Below, piece by piece: positions 25,278 to 33,273 of a stretch of 64,000 nt of DNA. Within the stretch, counting starts at the first letter, position 1. Every line of letters starts with the position of its first letter. The DNA is from Sphingopyxis sp. DBS4. GTDB taxonomy: Bacteria; Pseudomonadota; Alphaproteobacteria; Sphingomonadales; Sphingomonadaceae. The position numbers were made by a program, and so were the translations under genes. The notes below the pieces were generated by a model. The model searched no databases, was not told where the DNA came from, and was given only the letters and a program-made list of their open reading frames with translations. The stretch lies in NCBI RefSeq assembly GCF_024628865.1, contig NZ_CP102384.1, positions 1,065,001 through 1,129,000 on the forward strand, in the 5' to 3' direction.

Positions 25278-25978
25278 CCCCGAAATCCTTTGTGTCCACC
25301 CTGGCGGCGACCGAACTTCCCTCAGTGTTCAATCCCTGGCGCGATCGCTGCACGGTCCATGACCGCAGCGACGCCGCCGCCCGGCGCCGCGACAATCTCG
25401 AAATGCTGCTCACCGCGGCGCTTGATCATCGCGTCGAAACGATCTGGATCGCGCGTGATCTCGGCTATCGCGGGGGGCGGCGTACGGGCGTACCGCTGAC
25501 CGACGAAATTCACCTCGGACATGCCGGTACGCTGATGGGCGGCATCGCATTCGAACGTGCGACGCAGGGACCCGCCGTGGCGGAGCGCACCGCGGCGATC
25601 GTCTGGCGTGTGCTAGAGCGGATCGGTCAGCCTGTCATGCTCTGGAACGTTTTCCCGTTCCATCCCCATGAAGCGGATGATCCGATGTCGAACCGATGCC
25701 ACACGCGAAGCGAGCGCGAGGCGACCTGGCCGATATTGCAAGCCCTCGTGTCAATGATCCGGCCCCGCCAGATCGTCGCGATCGGGCGCGATGCTCACCT
25801 GGCGCTGGACGGTCTCGACATTCCGACCACCGCGGTCCGCCATCCGAGCTACGGCGGGCAGCGCGAGTTCATCGAGGGCATGTTCAGCCTGTACGGTGTC
25901 GCGGATGACAACGATGAGCCGCTAGAACTGCCGTTGGGCGCGCCTCACGCCGCAGCAAGGAGATGTGCGCTCGCCTGA
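25274..25978 (+). CDS. Uracil-DNA glycosylase superfamily protein
   Basis: A 234-residue protein with the UDG-fold motifs: IWIARDLGYRGGRRTGVPLTDE (motif 1 region, comparable to family 4/5 enzymes), LWNVFPFHPHE (central Asn-Pro-Phe region) and VRHPSYGG (HPS-type motif). It would remove a uracil-like or modified base from DNA, or bind such bases. No 4Fe-4S cysteine set is visible. Translation is coupled to the MazG-like gene by an ATGA overlap. Its 3' end overlaps the convergent thymidylate-synthase-like gene by 34 bases. Assignment to the fold is fairly firm, the substrate is not. Confidence 0.78.
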   Translation: MTPKSFVSTLAATELPSVFNPWRDRCTVHDRSDAAARRRDNLEMLLTAALDHRVETIWIARDLGYRGGRRTGVPLTDEIHLGHAGTLMGGIAFERATQGPAVAERTAAIVWRVLERIGQPVMLWNVFPFHPHEADDPMSNRCHTRSEREATWPILQALVSMIRPRQIVAIGRDAHLALDGLDIPTTAVRHPSYGGQREFIEGMFSLYGVADDNDEPLELPLGAPHAAARRCALA

Positions 25979-26724
25979 TCGCAGCGCTCAAAGAGTTGCT
26001 TAAGATCGCCGCGGTTCCAGTTGGCGGTGTCGACCGTGGCGTTGGTCGAGACGATCGTGAGCGGACCCAGCGCGACCCCGCCTTCCTTGGCGATGAATTC
26101 GAGCAGACGGCCGAGGCCGATCAGATTGCCGAGCAGTTTTTCGATATAGTAGTGATTGCGGTAGAGCGCGGTCATGCCGAGGCGACGATCGTCGCCCTTG
26201 CCGATCAGCTTGAGACTGGCAAAGCTCAGGCACTGACCGCCGTAGGGCGAGTCATTCACGTCGCGGGCGGGGTCGAAGATCAGCAGTTCGAATTTGTTGA
26301 GCGCTCGGACGTTCGGGTTGCGCAGGCGCTCGACGATGCCCCAGATTTGATTGATTGGCTGGCCGTCGGCGCGGGGCAATTCCATCATCCGTTCGAAATA
26401 ATAGCCCGACCAAGCGCCCGACCTCCGGACCTTCGGCAGCACGTTGTCGCGAAACCGGTCGAAGAATTGCGGCGCGCCGTAGCGCCTGTACAGCGCTGCC
26501 GGAAAAATCGTGTTGGCGACCGTCTCGATGGGCTTCTTGCCATGGCCCGAAAGGAAGGCATCGACTTCCGCCACGACGGGATCGGCGAGTGTTGCGCGCG
26601 CAGTCGGCTCGGCCACGGAGATGACGACATTCTGCGCCTGGTGTCCGGTGGCGAGGTCGACGAGCCGGACCGCCTCGCGCCAGCCAGCAACGCAGTCAGG
26701 CTGCGGCGGTATGGGAAGATACAT
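25945..26724 (-). CDS. Thymidylate-synthase-like protein
   Basis: A 259-residue protein that resembles the thymidylate synthase/dCMP-hydroxymethylase fold in its central part: IFDPARDVNDSPYGGQCLSFASLKL holds the likely nucleophile Cys165, followed by RLGMTALYRNHYYIEKLLGNLIGLGRLLEFIAKE, which corresponds to the YQRS..LG.PFN segment with Asn200. The usual PPC and RS-D residues are altered, so the substrate or reaction may differ from dUMP methylation. The ATG at 26724 has a strong GGAGGAAG site. It is the last gene of the minus-strand operon and overlaps the peptidase gene by 29 bases. Confidence 0.6.
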   Translation of the reverse strand: MYLPIPPQPDCVAGWREAVRLVDLATGHQAQNVVISVAEPTARATLADPVVAEVDAFLSGHGKKPIETVANTIFPAALYRRYGAPQFFDRFRDNVLPKVRRSGAWSGYYFERMMELPRADGQPINQIWGIVERLRNPNVRALNKFELLIFDPARDVNDSPYGGQCLSFASLKLIGKGDDRRLGMTALYRNHYYIEKLLGNLIGLGRLLEFIAKEGGVALGPLTIVSTNATVDTANWNRGDLKQLFERCDQASAHLLAAA

Positions 26725-27376
26725 CGACTTCCTCCGTCAAATTTGCCGTGGCGAAAAGGCGCGGCGCTAGAAAGCGCTCAGTAAGCCAGGCGTGGCCTTC
26801 CAAGCCCCAACCTGGTCCCCAGCTGTTGCGGATGAGAATGGCCGGGATGCCGTCCACGGTTCCATGCCCGACCGCGACGACCGCGTGCCGTTGCGCTGGC
26901 TCGGGGAGTTCGTCGTTCGCCGGATCGACGACGCCATCACCGCGCGGCTGGAAGAAAGACCGTGACAGCATCGTCAGCATGAGCACCGGCGTGTCACGGT
27001 CCAGCGCGGCAAGGATGGATGACAGGTCGGTTCCATCCCTCTGTCCGTTGCGGCCATAGAGCGGGCCAACGGTCGCCGGCGGCGTCCACAGTCGATGATC
27101 GGCTGGAACCGCAGCCAGATACGGCCAGCCTTTCTCGTCGGGTTGGCCATCGAGCCGTAGCGCGTCCAGCATTGTGGATAGCAGTGCGCCGCTCGTCGGC
27201 GGTCTGCCCGCCCGTTTCTGCGCGGCATGAAAGGCGAATTCACACGACAGCGGTGCCCAGCCGTCGCGAAGCCCGGCGTGGGTGTCGCTCGCGGCGAATG
27301 CGAGGCATGTCGGCCGCGCGCCTTGATCGCGCGCAGGTCCGAACAGCGGCCGAAGGTCACGGACGATATCGATCAT
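26696..27376 (-). CDS. C1 family (papain-like) cysteine peptidase
   Basis: A compact 226-residue papain-fold protein with the complete active-site set: oxyanion Gln18 and nucleophile Cys24 (RDQGARPTCLAFA), His164 (RHAVVAVGHG) and Asn184 (LIRNSWGPGWGLEGHAWL). There is no signal peptide or propeptide, so it would act in the cytoplasm and be active as made unless inhibited. The gene begins six bases after the stop of the upstream ImmA/IrrE gene, whose product ends in a chagasin-like region, a known inhibitor fold for this peptidase class. It overlaps the thymidylate-synthase-like gene at its 3' end. Confidence 0.88.
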   Translation of the reverse strand: MIDIVRDLRPLFGPARDQGARPTCLAFAASDTHAGLRDGWAPLSCEFAFHAAQKRAGRPPTSGALLSTMLDALRLDGQPDEKGWPYLAAVPADHRLWTPPATVGPLYGRNGQRDGTDLSSILAALDRDTPVLMLTMLSRSFFQPRGDGVVDPANDELPEPAQRHAVVAVGHGTVDGIPAILIRNSWGPGWGLEGHAWLTERFLAPRLFATANLTEEVDVSSHTAAA

Positions 27377-27382
27377 GGGGCG

Positions 27383-28393
27383 TCAGGCGGCCTCGAGCAG
27401 GTGCCGCCGTTCGGCGCGCGACAGGCCCGTCTGTTCCGGGCCGGTGAGGTCGAAATCGAGCGTCAGGCTGGTGAGGGCCGGCGCAGGCTGCCACGGCCGC
27501 CGCTCGTCGAGCGACATGCGGCCGCGCCGCGGCGCATCGGGCGCCGCGGTGACACGGCGGACAACGGGACCACCGATGCCATCGCCGTCGATTGCCTCAC
27601 GCTCGTCGCGAACGACGGCGAAGCCGCTGGCGATCAGTTGGTCGAGATCCCAGAGATACCCACCGCCGCTATGTTCTTCGAGCCGCAGCACGAAAAGATC
27701 ATTGCGACTGCCATCGATCCGCGAGCCGGCATCGCGCTCGGTCAGCAGCCAGACGTCGCCGCGATAGTTGTCGGGCCGATAGTCCTTGAGGAGATCGACC
27801 TTCAGGCTGCGCGGCTGCGTCCGGAGCAGGTCGGTCATCACCGATGGCGAAATCAGATTGTAGCGAACCAGGGTGCGGCACGTCGCCTCATAGCTGGCGC
27901 CGATCCGCAGCGAGAGCTGATAGACGACATTGGGGCGCCGGAAATGATCGATCTGCCATCCTTGTCGCGCGCTGTGCGCGAGCATCAGCCATTTCGGCAT
28001 CATGAAGGCGATCGCAAAGGCGTCGGCTTCGGTTTCCTCGAAGTTGTTTCCCGGTTCGGGCGACATCGGCATCCGGCGCAGGATGCTCTCATCGTCGAGG
28101 CTCGGCTCGTGTCGCATCGAAAAATGCCCGAGTTCGTGCGCGGCCGTGAAGCGCTGGATGCTCATCGGTCGTTCCGTCGTGACGAGAACGCCAGGAGCAG
28201 GTGCGCTGAGATAGGCGCCGAGCAGGCCTTTCAGGGGACGAAGCAGCAAGGGTAGACCCACGGCATGGATCGCGCCGAAGACATCGACGCTGCCGCCTTG
28301 GGTCTCGATCAGTGCGCGCGTATCGAGTTCGCGATGCAGGCGGCCCGCTGCCATCGTACCAGCGCGAACCGCGCTCGCATAATCCGACGCCAT
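27383..28393 (-). CDS. ImmA/IrrE family metallo-endopeptidase with chagasin-like C-terminal region
   Basis: A 336-residue protein in two parts. Residues about 30-195 are an ImmA/IrrE zinc peptidase with HELGH (His86-His90) and the downstream glutamate in EETEADAFAIAFMMP. Residues about 205-312 carry, in order, a GGGYLW loop (244-248), a GIGG loop (272-275) and RRPW (298-301), the three loops that inhibitor-family I42 (chagasin) uses to clamp papain-like peptidases. The N-terminal part normally cleaves an XRE-type repressor, and an XRE gene lies directly upstream. The inhibitor reading is an inference from motif order and from the adjacent papain-like gene. Confidence 0.85.
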   Translation of the reverse strand: MASDYASAVRAGTMAAGRLHRELDTRALIETQGGSVDVFGAIHAVGLPLLLRPLKGLLGAYLSAPAPGVLVTTERPMSIQRFTAAHELGHFSMRHEPSLDDESILRRMPMSPEPGNNFEETEADAFAIAFMMPKWLMLAHSARQGWQIDHFRRPNVVYQLSLRIGASYEATCRTLVRYNLISPSVMTDLLRTQPRSLKVDLLKDYRPDNYRGDVWLLTERDAGSRIDGSRNDLFVLRLEEHSGGGYLWDLDQLIASGFAVVRDEREAIDGDGIGGPVVRRVTAAPDAPRRGRMSLDERRPWQPAPALTSLTLDFDLTGPEQTGLSRAERRHLLEAA

Positions 28394-28396
28394 CGA

Positions 28397-28771
28397 TCAG
28401 CTCCGTTCGCCGCCAGACCGCGAGCGGAGATATTCGGCAAACCGGCTCAGCTCGGCCCGGTCCTCAGTCGACAAGGCCGCAACGCGTCGCGCCAGATGGG
28501 CGACATCGGCGGGAAGGCTCGCGGAGGCCTCGTCTTCGCCGGTAAAATAGGCCACCGACTGGCGGTAAAGACGGGCAAGCCGCGTCAGTTCGATCGCTTC
28601 AACGCGGCGCTGGCCATTCTCGATATCGGTAAGCGCGGTCCGGGGAATCTTGAGATAGGCAGCAACTTCTTCCTGCTTGAGGCCGAGATATTTCCGTGCT
28701 TCGCGCAGACGGTCGCCCAAGCGCCGCCGCTCCTGCTCGTCGCCTTCCTGGCGGAGTGCGAGATTGGTCAT
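28397..28771 (-). CDS. XRE family repressor paired with the ImmA/IrrE peptidase
   Basis: A 124-residue protein with a Cro/C1-type HTH (residues about 18-72: LGDRLREARKYLGLKQEEVAAYLKIPRTALTDIENGQRRVEAIELTRLARLY) and a C-terminal helical part that could be the contact or cleavage region for the peptidase. Its stop lies just before the ImmA/IrrE start, and its start overlaps the stop of the carrier-protein gene. XRE plus ImmA/IrrE pairs act as stress- or SOS-like switches in mobile elements, so this pair probably controls the operon. Confidence 0.9.
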   Translation of the reverse strand: MTNLALRQEGDEQERRRLGDRLREARKYLGLKQEEVAAYLKIPRTALTDIENGQRRVEAIELTRLARLYRQSVAYFTGEDEASASLPADVAHLARRVAALSTEDRAELSRFAEYLRSRSGGERS

Positions 28772-29106
28772 GGCTTCGACCCTTTCTTCTTAACCCAGAC
28801 GCGTTCGATCTTAGGGAGGAGGTCGTCAATCGCCTTCTCGATCGAATTGTAGCCGCCGGTGCGGACGATGCTGTCGCGAAGCTCGATGTCGAGGACCTGC
28901 TCCACCGCGCAAAGCGTGTCGACCACGGACAAGGAGTCGAGTGGCACGGGCGCCTGGATGATCTTCGGGTTTTCCGGAGGTAGGGCAATTCCGCGCACCT
29001 GTGCCTCAGCCCTGGCCACTTGCAGCAGTTCGTCGACCAACGCCCTAATGGCGTCGGCTTTGGGAAACGCGGTTGCCGCGGGCTTCGGAGGAGCGATTGT
29101 CGCCAT
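28768..29106 (-). CDS. Acyl-carrier-protein-like (phosphopantetheine attachment) protein
   Basis: A 112-residue protein whose residues about 50-105 look like an acyl carrier domain: PVPLDSLSVVDTLCAVEQVLDIELRD, with Ser58 in the DSL motif as the probable phosphopantetheine attachment site, followed by YNSIEKAIDDLLPKI. The N-terminal 45 residues are a separate helix-forming region with an Ala/Pro start. ATG 29106 is preferred; GTG 29127 would add seven residues. It is the first gene of the minus-strand operon. No fatty-acid or polyketide synthase lies nearby, which makes a carrier protein unexpected here. Confidence 0.65.
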   Translation of the reverse strand: MATIAPPKPAATAFPKADAIRALVDELLQVARAEAQVRGIALPPENPKIIQAPVPLDSLSVVDTLCAVEQVLDIELRDSIVRTGGYNSIEKAIDDLLPKIERVWVKKKGSKP

Positions 29107-29430
29107 GCATGCCTCGCACGATTTCACTACATTAAATGCGATATAATGTCTGATAATCCGACACGCAAGCCCGAATTTGCAGCTCGGATTTTTGCAGGGT
29201 GTAGCGGGTCATCGGCGGTGCGGTGTGGTGGTCAGTGCCACCTCGAGGGACAACGGCAGGGCAGAATCATCAACTCGGGTCATAGCTCGATCAAAAGAAC
29301 AGAGCTGGAATATTGAGTCAGTCGCCGACGAGTGATCTCCTTCGGTCACCCACCAGCCCCCAGCGGCTCCGTTCATTTCGGGCGGCCCATAGCCGAGTCT
29401 TGAAGCCGCGCCCCGACCGCATCCGGCGGT
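29107..29430. promoter_or_regulatory. Divergent intergenic region between carrier-protein operon and traG
   Basis: About 320 bases that must contain the promoters of the minus-strand operon and of the traG-trb operon. The part near 29125-29160 is AT-rich (ATTAAATGCGATATAATG contains a TATAAT-like box reading rightward). No convincing gene is present. Confidence 0.4.
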
Positions 29431-31476
29431 ATGGGCGGGAGCTTCAACGTGACCCCGACCAAATTGCTCATCGGCCAGATCCTTGTCGTGTTCGCAATCG
29501 TGATCGCGGGCCTCTGGGCGGCGACCCAATGGGCGGCGGCGATGCTCGCCTACCAGCCCGAACTTGGTCCGGCCTGGTTCATGGCTGGAAGCACGCCGGT
29601 CTATCGTCCCTGGGCGCTCTTCCCCTGGTGGTATCACTACGATGCCTATGCGCCGCATGTTTTCGACAAGGCCGGCGCGCTCGCCGGCGCGAGCGGTTTC
29701 ATCGGCTGCGGCGCGGCGATCGCAGGCTCGCTCTGGCGCGCGCGGCAGTCGCGCCAGGTCACCACTTATGGTTCCGCGCGCTGGGCCAAGCCGAACGAGA
29801 TCGAGCGGGCAGGCCTTCATGGTGACGCCGGCGTGTTCCTGGGCCGCTCGCGTGGCCGTTATCTGCGCCATAACGGCCCCGAACATATCATGGCGTTCGC
29901 GCCGACCCGTTCGGGCAAGGGCGTCGGGCTGGTCATACCGACGTTGCTCGGCTGGACCGGCAGCACCGTCGTTCACGACATCAAGGGTGAAAACTGGCAG
30001 CTCACCGCCGGTTGGCGCGCGCGCTTCTCCCACGTCCTGCTGTTCAACCCGACCGATCCCGCTTCCGCCAAATACAACCCGCTGCTCGAAGTCCGGCGCG
30101 GCGAGCATGAGGTCCGCGACGTCCAGAACATCGCCGACATCCTGGTCGATCCCGAAGGCGCGCTCGAACGGCGCAACCATTGGGAGAAAACCAGCCACAG
30201 CCTGCTGGTCGGCGCGATCCTCCACGTTCTTTATGCCGAGCCGGAAAAGACGCTCGCGCGGGTAGCCACATTCCTGTCGGACCCCCAGCAGCCGTTCGTC
30301 ACCACGCTCCGGCGGATGATGACCACCAATCATCTCGGCACGAAGGATGCGCCGATCGTGCATCCGGTCGTGGCGTCGGCGGCGCGCGAGGTGCTCAACA
30401 AGTCCGAGAACGAGCGCAGCGGCGTCCTCTCCACCGCCATGTCATTTCTCGGCCTCTATCGCGACCCGACCGTCGCCGAGGTCACGTCGCGCTGCGACTG
30501 GCGGATCGCGGATCTCGTCGAGGCGGGCCACCCCGTCTCGCTCTACCTCGTCATTCCGCCATCGGACATCAGCCGAACCAAGCCGCTGGTACGCTTGGTG
30601 CTCAACCAGATTGGTCGCCGCCTTACCGAGAAGCTGGATGCCGATCCTGCCAAGGCGGGCAAGCACAAGCTCCTGATGATGCTGGACGAGTTTCCGGCAT
30701 TGGGGCGCCTCGACTTCTTCGAGACCAGCCTTGCGTTTCTTGCAGGCTATGGGGTTCGCGCCTTCCTGATCGCGCAGTCGCTCAATCAAATCGAGAAGGC
30801 ATATGGCGAGCACAACTCCATTCTCGATAACTGCCATGTCCGTATTGCCTTCGCGACCAATGACGAACGCACGGCGCGGCGGATCTCGGACGCGCTCGGC
30901 ATCGCCACCGAGCAGCGCGCGATGCGCAACTACGCCGGCCACAGGCTCGCGCTGTGGTTGGCCCATGTCATGGTCAGCCGGCAGGAGACGGCGCGGCCGC
31001 TCCTGACCACCGGCGAGGTGATGCAGCTCCCGCCCAAGGACGAACTGGTGCTCGTTTCCGGCATGGCGCCGATCCGCGCGAAGAAGCTGCGCTATTACGA
31101 GGATCGCAATTTCCGCGAGCGGATCGCGCCGCCGCCCCAGCTCGCGCCCGGAGACTATCCCGATCGCCCGCAGGGCCGCCCCGACGATTGGAGCGGGCTG
31201 GTCCGCGCGCCTGACAGCCGGCTTGGCAAGGCCGACGACGACGCGAAAGCCGATGAGGACGGCGGCTTGCAACAGCAGCGCCATCCCGGACTCGGCGAGG
31301 AACAGACCAAAAAGCCCGAACCGCCCAGGCAGCTCGATCTTCTCGGCCTCGACCGCGACGACACCGATCCCGTCGCCGAAAAGCACGCGATGGACCGCGC
31401 CGGCACCACCGGCACGCTGATCCGCGCCCATACCATCAACCAGGGTCGCGACAGCGACACACTGCCGAGCTTCTGA
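29431..31476 (+). CDS. traG: Type IV coupling protein TraG
   Basis: A 681-residue inner-membrane ATPase that links the relaxosome to the mating channel. It has N-terminal membrane segments (LLIGQILVVFAIVIAGLWAA; around residues 80-100), the Walker A motif APTRSGKGVG (157-166) and Walker B LLMMLDEFPALG, as in VirD4/TraG. The C-terminal tail from about 600 is acidic and Pro/Gln-rich. The ATG at 29431 is the first after the divergent promoter region. A CopG-like gene follows two bases after its stop and begins the tightly packed trb operon. Confidence 0.95.
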   Translation: MGGSFNVTPTKLLIGQILVVFAIVIAGLWAATQWAAAMLAYQPELGPAWFMAGSTPVYRPWALFPWWYHYDAYAPHVFDKAGALAGASGFIGCGAAIAGSLWRARQSRQVTTYGSARWAKPNEIERAGLHGDAGVFLGRSRGRYLRHNGPEHIMAFAPTRSGKGVGLVIPTLLGWTGSTVVHDIKGENWQLTAGWRARFSHVLLFNPTDPASAKYNPLLEVRRGEHEVRDVQNIADILVDPEGALERRNHWEKTSHSLLVGAILHVLYAEPEKTLARVATFLSDPQQPFVTTLRRMMTTNHLGTKDAPIVHPVVASAAREVLNKSENERSGVLSTAMSFLGLYRDPTVAEVTSRCDWRIADLVEAGHPVSLYLVIPPSDISRTKPLVRLVLNQIGRRLTEKLDADPAKAGKHKLLMMLDEFPALGRLDFFETSLAFLAGYGVRAFLIAQSLNQIEKAYGEHNSILDNCHVRIAFATNDERTARRISDALGIATEQRAMRNYAGHRLALWLAHVMVSRQETARPLLTTGEVMQLPPKDELVLVSGMAPIRAKKLRYYEDRNFRERIAPPPQLAPGDYPDRPQGRPDDWSGLVRAPDSRLGKADDDAKADEDGGLQQQRHPGLGEEQTKKPEPPRQLDLLGLDRDDTDPVAEKHAMDRAGTTGTLIRAHTINQGRDSDTLPSF

Positions 31477-31478
31477 CG

Positions 31479-31904
31479 ATGGCGGCGATCAAACCCAACC
31501 GCGTCCGCTACCAGCTCTTCCTGCCCGAAGATCTGAGCCACCGCTTCGAGGCGCTGGCGAGCCAGCCCGGCGCGTCCAAATCGGCGATCCTCACCGACGC
31601 GCTCACCGCCTGGCTCAACCGGCAGGCGGCGAGCGGGCTGGAGAACAAGTTCAGCCAGCGGCTCGATCGCATGTCGCTCGCGCTGGGGCGTGTCGAGCGT
31701 GACGGGCATGTGCTGCTCGAGAGCCTGGCGCTGTTCATCCGCTATGAACTGATGGTGCAGGCCCCTTTGGCCGAAGCCGACGAAGCGGCGCGTGCGATCG
31801 GCCGAGACCGCTTCGAGGCGTTCATTGCCCGCGTCGGCGAAGCGCTCGCCAGCGGCCAGCGCACGCTTGCTGCCTCCGCGAAAGACAATGGAGGTGGGCG
31901 ATGA
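31479..31904 (+). CDS. CopG/ribbon-helix-helix family protein of the trb operon
   Basis: A 141-residue protein with an N-terminal ribbon-helix-helix pattern (RVRYQLFLPEDLSHRFEALASQPGASKSAILTDALTAWLNRQ) and a longer helical C terminus. It lies between traG and trbB, overlapping trbB by four bases. This position is occupied by a CopG-like gene in related trb clusters. It may regulate the transfer operon. Confidence 0.85.
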   Translation: MAAIKPNRVRYQLFLPEDLSHRFEALASQPGASKSAILTDALTAWLNRQAASGLENKFSQRLDRMSLALGRVERDGHVLLESLALFIRYELMVQAPLAEADEAARAIGRDRFEAFIARVGEALASGQRTLAASAKDNGGGR

Positions 31905-32923
31905 GCGACACGCTTTTCGGCTCCGATAATTCCGCAGGGCGTCGGCGCGCGATGCTGCGCACCGCGATGGGGACGACTATCGCGGCGGCGCTGGCCGATC
32001 CGATGGTCATCGAGATCATGGTCAACCCGGACGGCGTGTTGCGCCTCGATCGACTTGGCGAAGGCCGGATCGATACCGGCACCAAATATGAGCCCGCGCA
32101 AGTCGAGCGGATCATTCGTCTGGTAGCATCCCACGCGCGCACCGAGGTTCATGGCAATGCGCCGATCGTTTCGGCCGAGCTGCCGCCGCACGGCGAAGGC
32201 GCGGGCGAGCGGTTCGAGGGTATCCTGCCGCCGGTCAGCCTCGCGCCATGCTTCTCGATCCGCAAGCCCGCGGCGCGCATCTACACTTTGCTCGACTATG
32301 TGCGGGACGGCATCATGCTCGCCGACACGGCGCGACTGCTGTCGATGGCCGTGGTCGAGCGCAAGAACATCCTGGTCGCGGGCGGCACCAGTTCGGGCAA
32401 GACGACGCTTGCCAACGCGCTGCTCGCCGAGATGGCGCACCTCGATGAACGCGTCATCATCATTGAAGACACGCGTGAGTTGCAATGCGCCGCGCCCGAC
32501 GTGGTGGGGCTGCGCACGCGTACGATCGGCACTGCCGGAGCCGGCGGCGTCACGATGGCTGATCTTGTCCGCTCGACATTGCGGCTCCGCCCCGATCGCA
32601 TCGTCGTTGGCGAGGTGCGCGGGCGCGAAGCGCTCGACATGCTCAAAGCCTGGAACACCGGGCATCCGGGCGGCATCGCAACCGTCCACGCCAATTCGGC
32701 AGTGTCGGCCCTCTACCGGCTCGAGCAGCTCGTGCAGGAAAGCGTCGTCACCGTTCCGCGCCGGCTGATCGCCGAATCCATCGACATGATCGTGTTCATC
32801 GCCGGGCGCGGCCTCGCGCGCCGCGTCGACACGATCGCGCGCGTCGCCGGCCTCGATCCCGACGGCGGCTACGCCGTCCTCGACCTTACTCCCGACCACG
32901 CCCTCGAACCCCAAGGAGAATGA
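31901..32923 (+). CDS. trbB: P-type conjugative transfer ATPase TrbB
   Basis: A 340-residue VirB11-family hexameric ATPase of the mating channel. Walker A is VAGGTSSGKTTLAN (about residues 160-173), followed by the Asp box IIIEDTRELQC, Walker B-like DRIVVGEVRG and the His box HPGGIATVHANS. It energises pilus assembly and substrate transfer from the cytoplasmic face. It overlaps the CopG-like gene and is coupled to trbC. Confidence 0.95.
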   Translation: MSDTLFGSDNSAGRRRAMLRTAMGTTIAAALADPMVIEIMVNPDGVLRLDRLGEGRIDTGTKYEPAQVERIIRLVASHARTEVHGNAPIVSAELPPHGEGAGERFEGILPPVSLAPCFSIRKPAARIYTLLDYVRDGIMLADTARLLSMAVVERKNILVAGGTSSGKTTLANALLAEMAHLDERVIIIEDTRELQCAAPDVVGLRTRTIGTAGAGGVTMADLVRSTLRLRPDRIVVGEVRGREALDMLKAWNTGHPGGIATVHANSAVSALYRLEQLVQESVVTVPRRLIAESIDMIVFIAGRGLARRVDTIARVAGLDPDGGYAVLDLTPDHALEPQGE

Positions 32924-32925
32924 CC

Positions 32926-33273
32926 ATGCGCTTGTCCCGTATTCCTGCCCGTATTCCTGATCGTCGGAGCATCTTCCTCACCGGAGCCGCCATCGGCCTC
33001 GGGCTTGCGCTCGCCGCCACCGCGCAGGCCGCCGGCTCGGGCATGCCGTGGGAGGAACCGCTCCAGCAGGTGCTGGAGTCGGTCCAGGGTCCGGTCGCCA
33101 AGATCGTCGCGGTGATCATCATCATCGTCACCGGTTTGACGCTGGCGTTCGGCGAGACAGCAGGCGGGTTCCGCCGCCTCATCCAGATCATCTTCGGCCT
33201 GTCGATTGCGTTCGCGGCGTCGAGCTTCTTCCTCAGCTTCTTCAGCTTCGGCGGTGGAGCGCTCATCTCGTGA
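32926..33273 (+). CDS. trbC: TrbC/VirB2 family pilin
   Basis: A 115-residue pilin precursor: long signal sequence ending at about TAQAAGSG, then two hydrophobic helices (VAKIVAVIIIIVTGLTLAFG and LIQIIFGLSIAFAASSFFLSFF) separated by a short polar loop, as in cyclic TrbC pilins. ATG 32926 lies seven bases after AAGGAG; ATG 32920 overlaps the trbB stop but abuts that site. It is the probable substrate of the TraF peptidase encoded at 13532. Confidence 0.9.
   Translation: MRLSRIPARIPDRRSIFLTGAAIGLGLALAATAQAAGSGMPWEEPLQQVLESVQGPVAKIVAVIIIIVTGLTLAFGETAGGFRRLIQIIFGLSIAFAASSFFLSFFSFGGGALIS

Noticed and set aside
29128..29316. Short frame in the divergent region before traG
   Set aside because: Weak start context, no family resemblance, and it would occupy the only space for two promoters.
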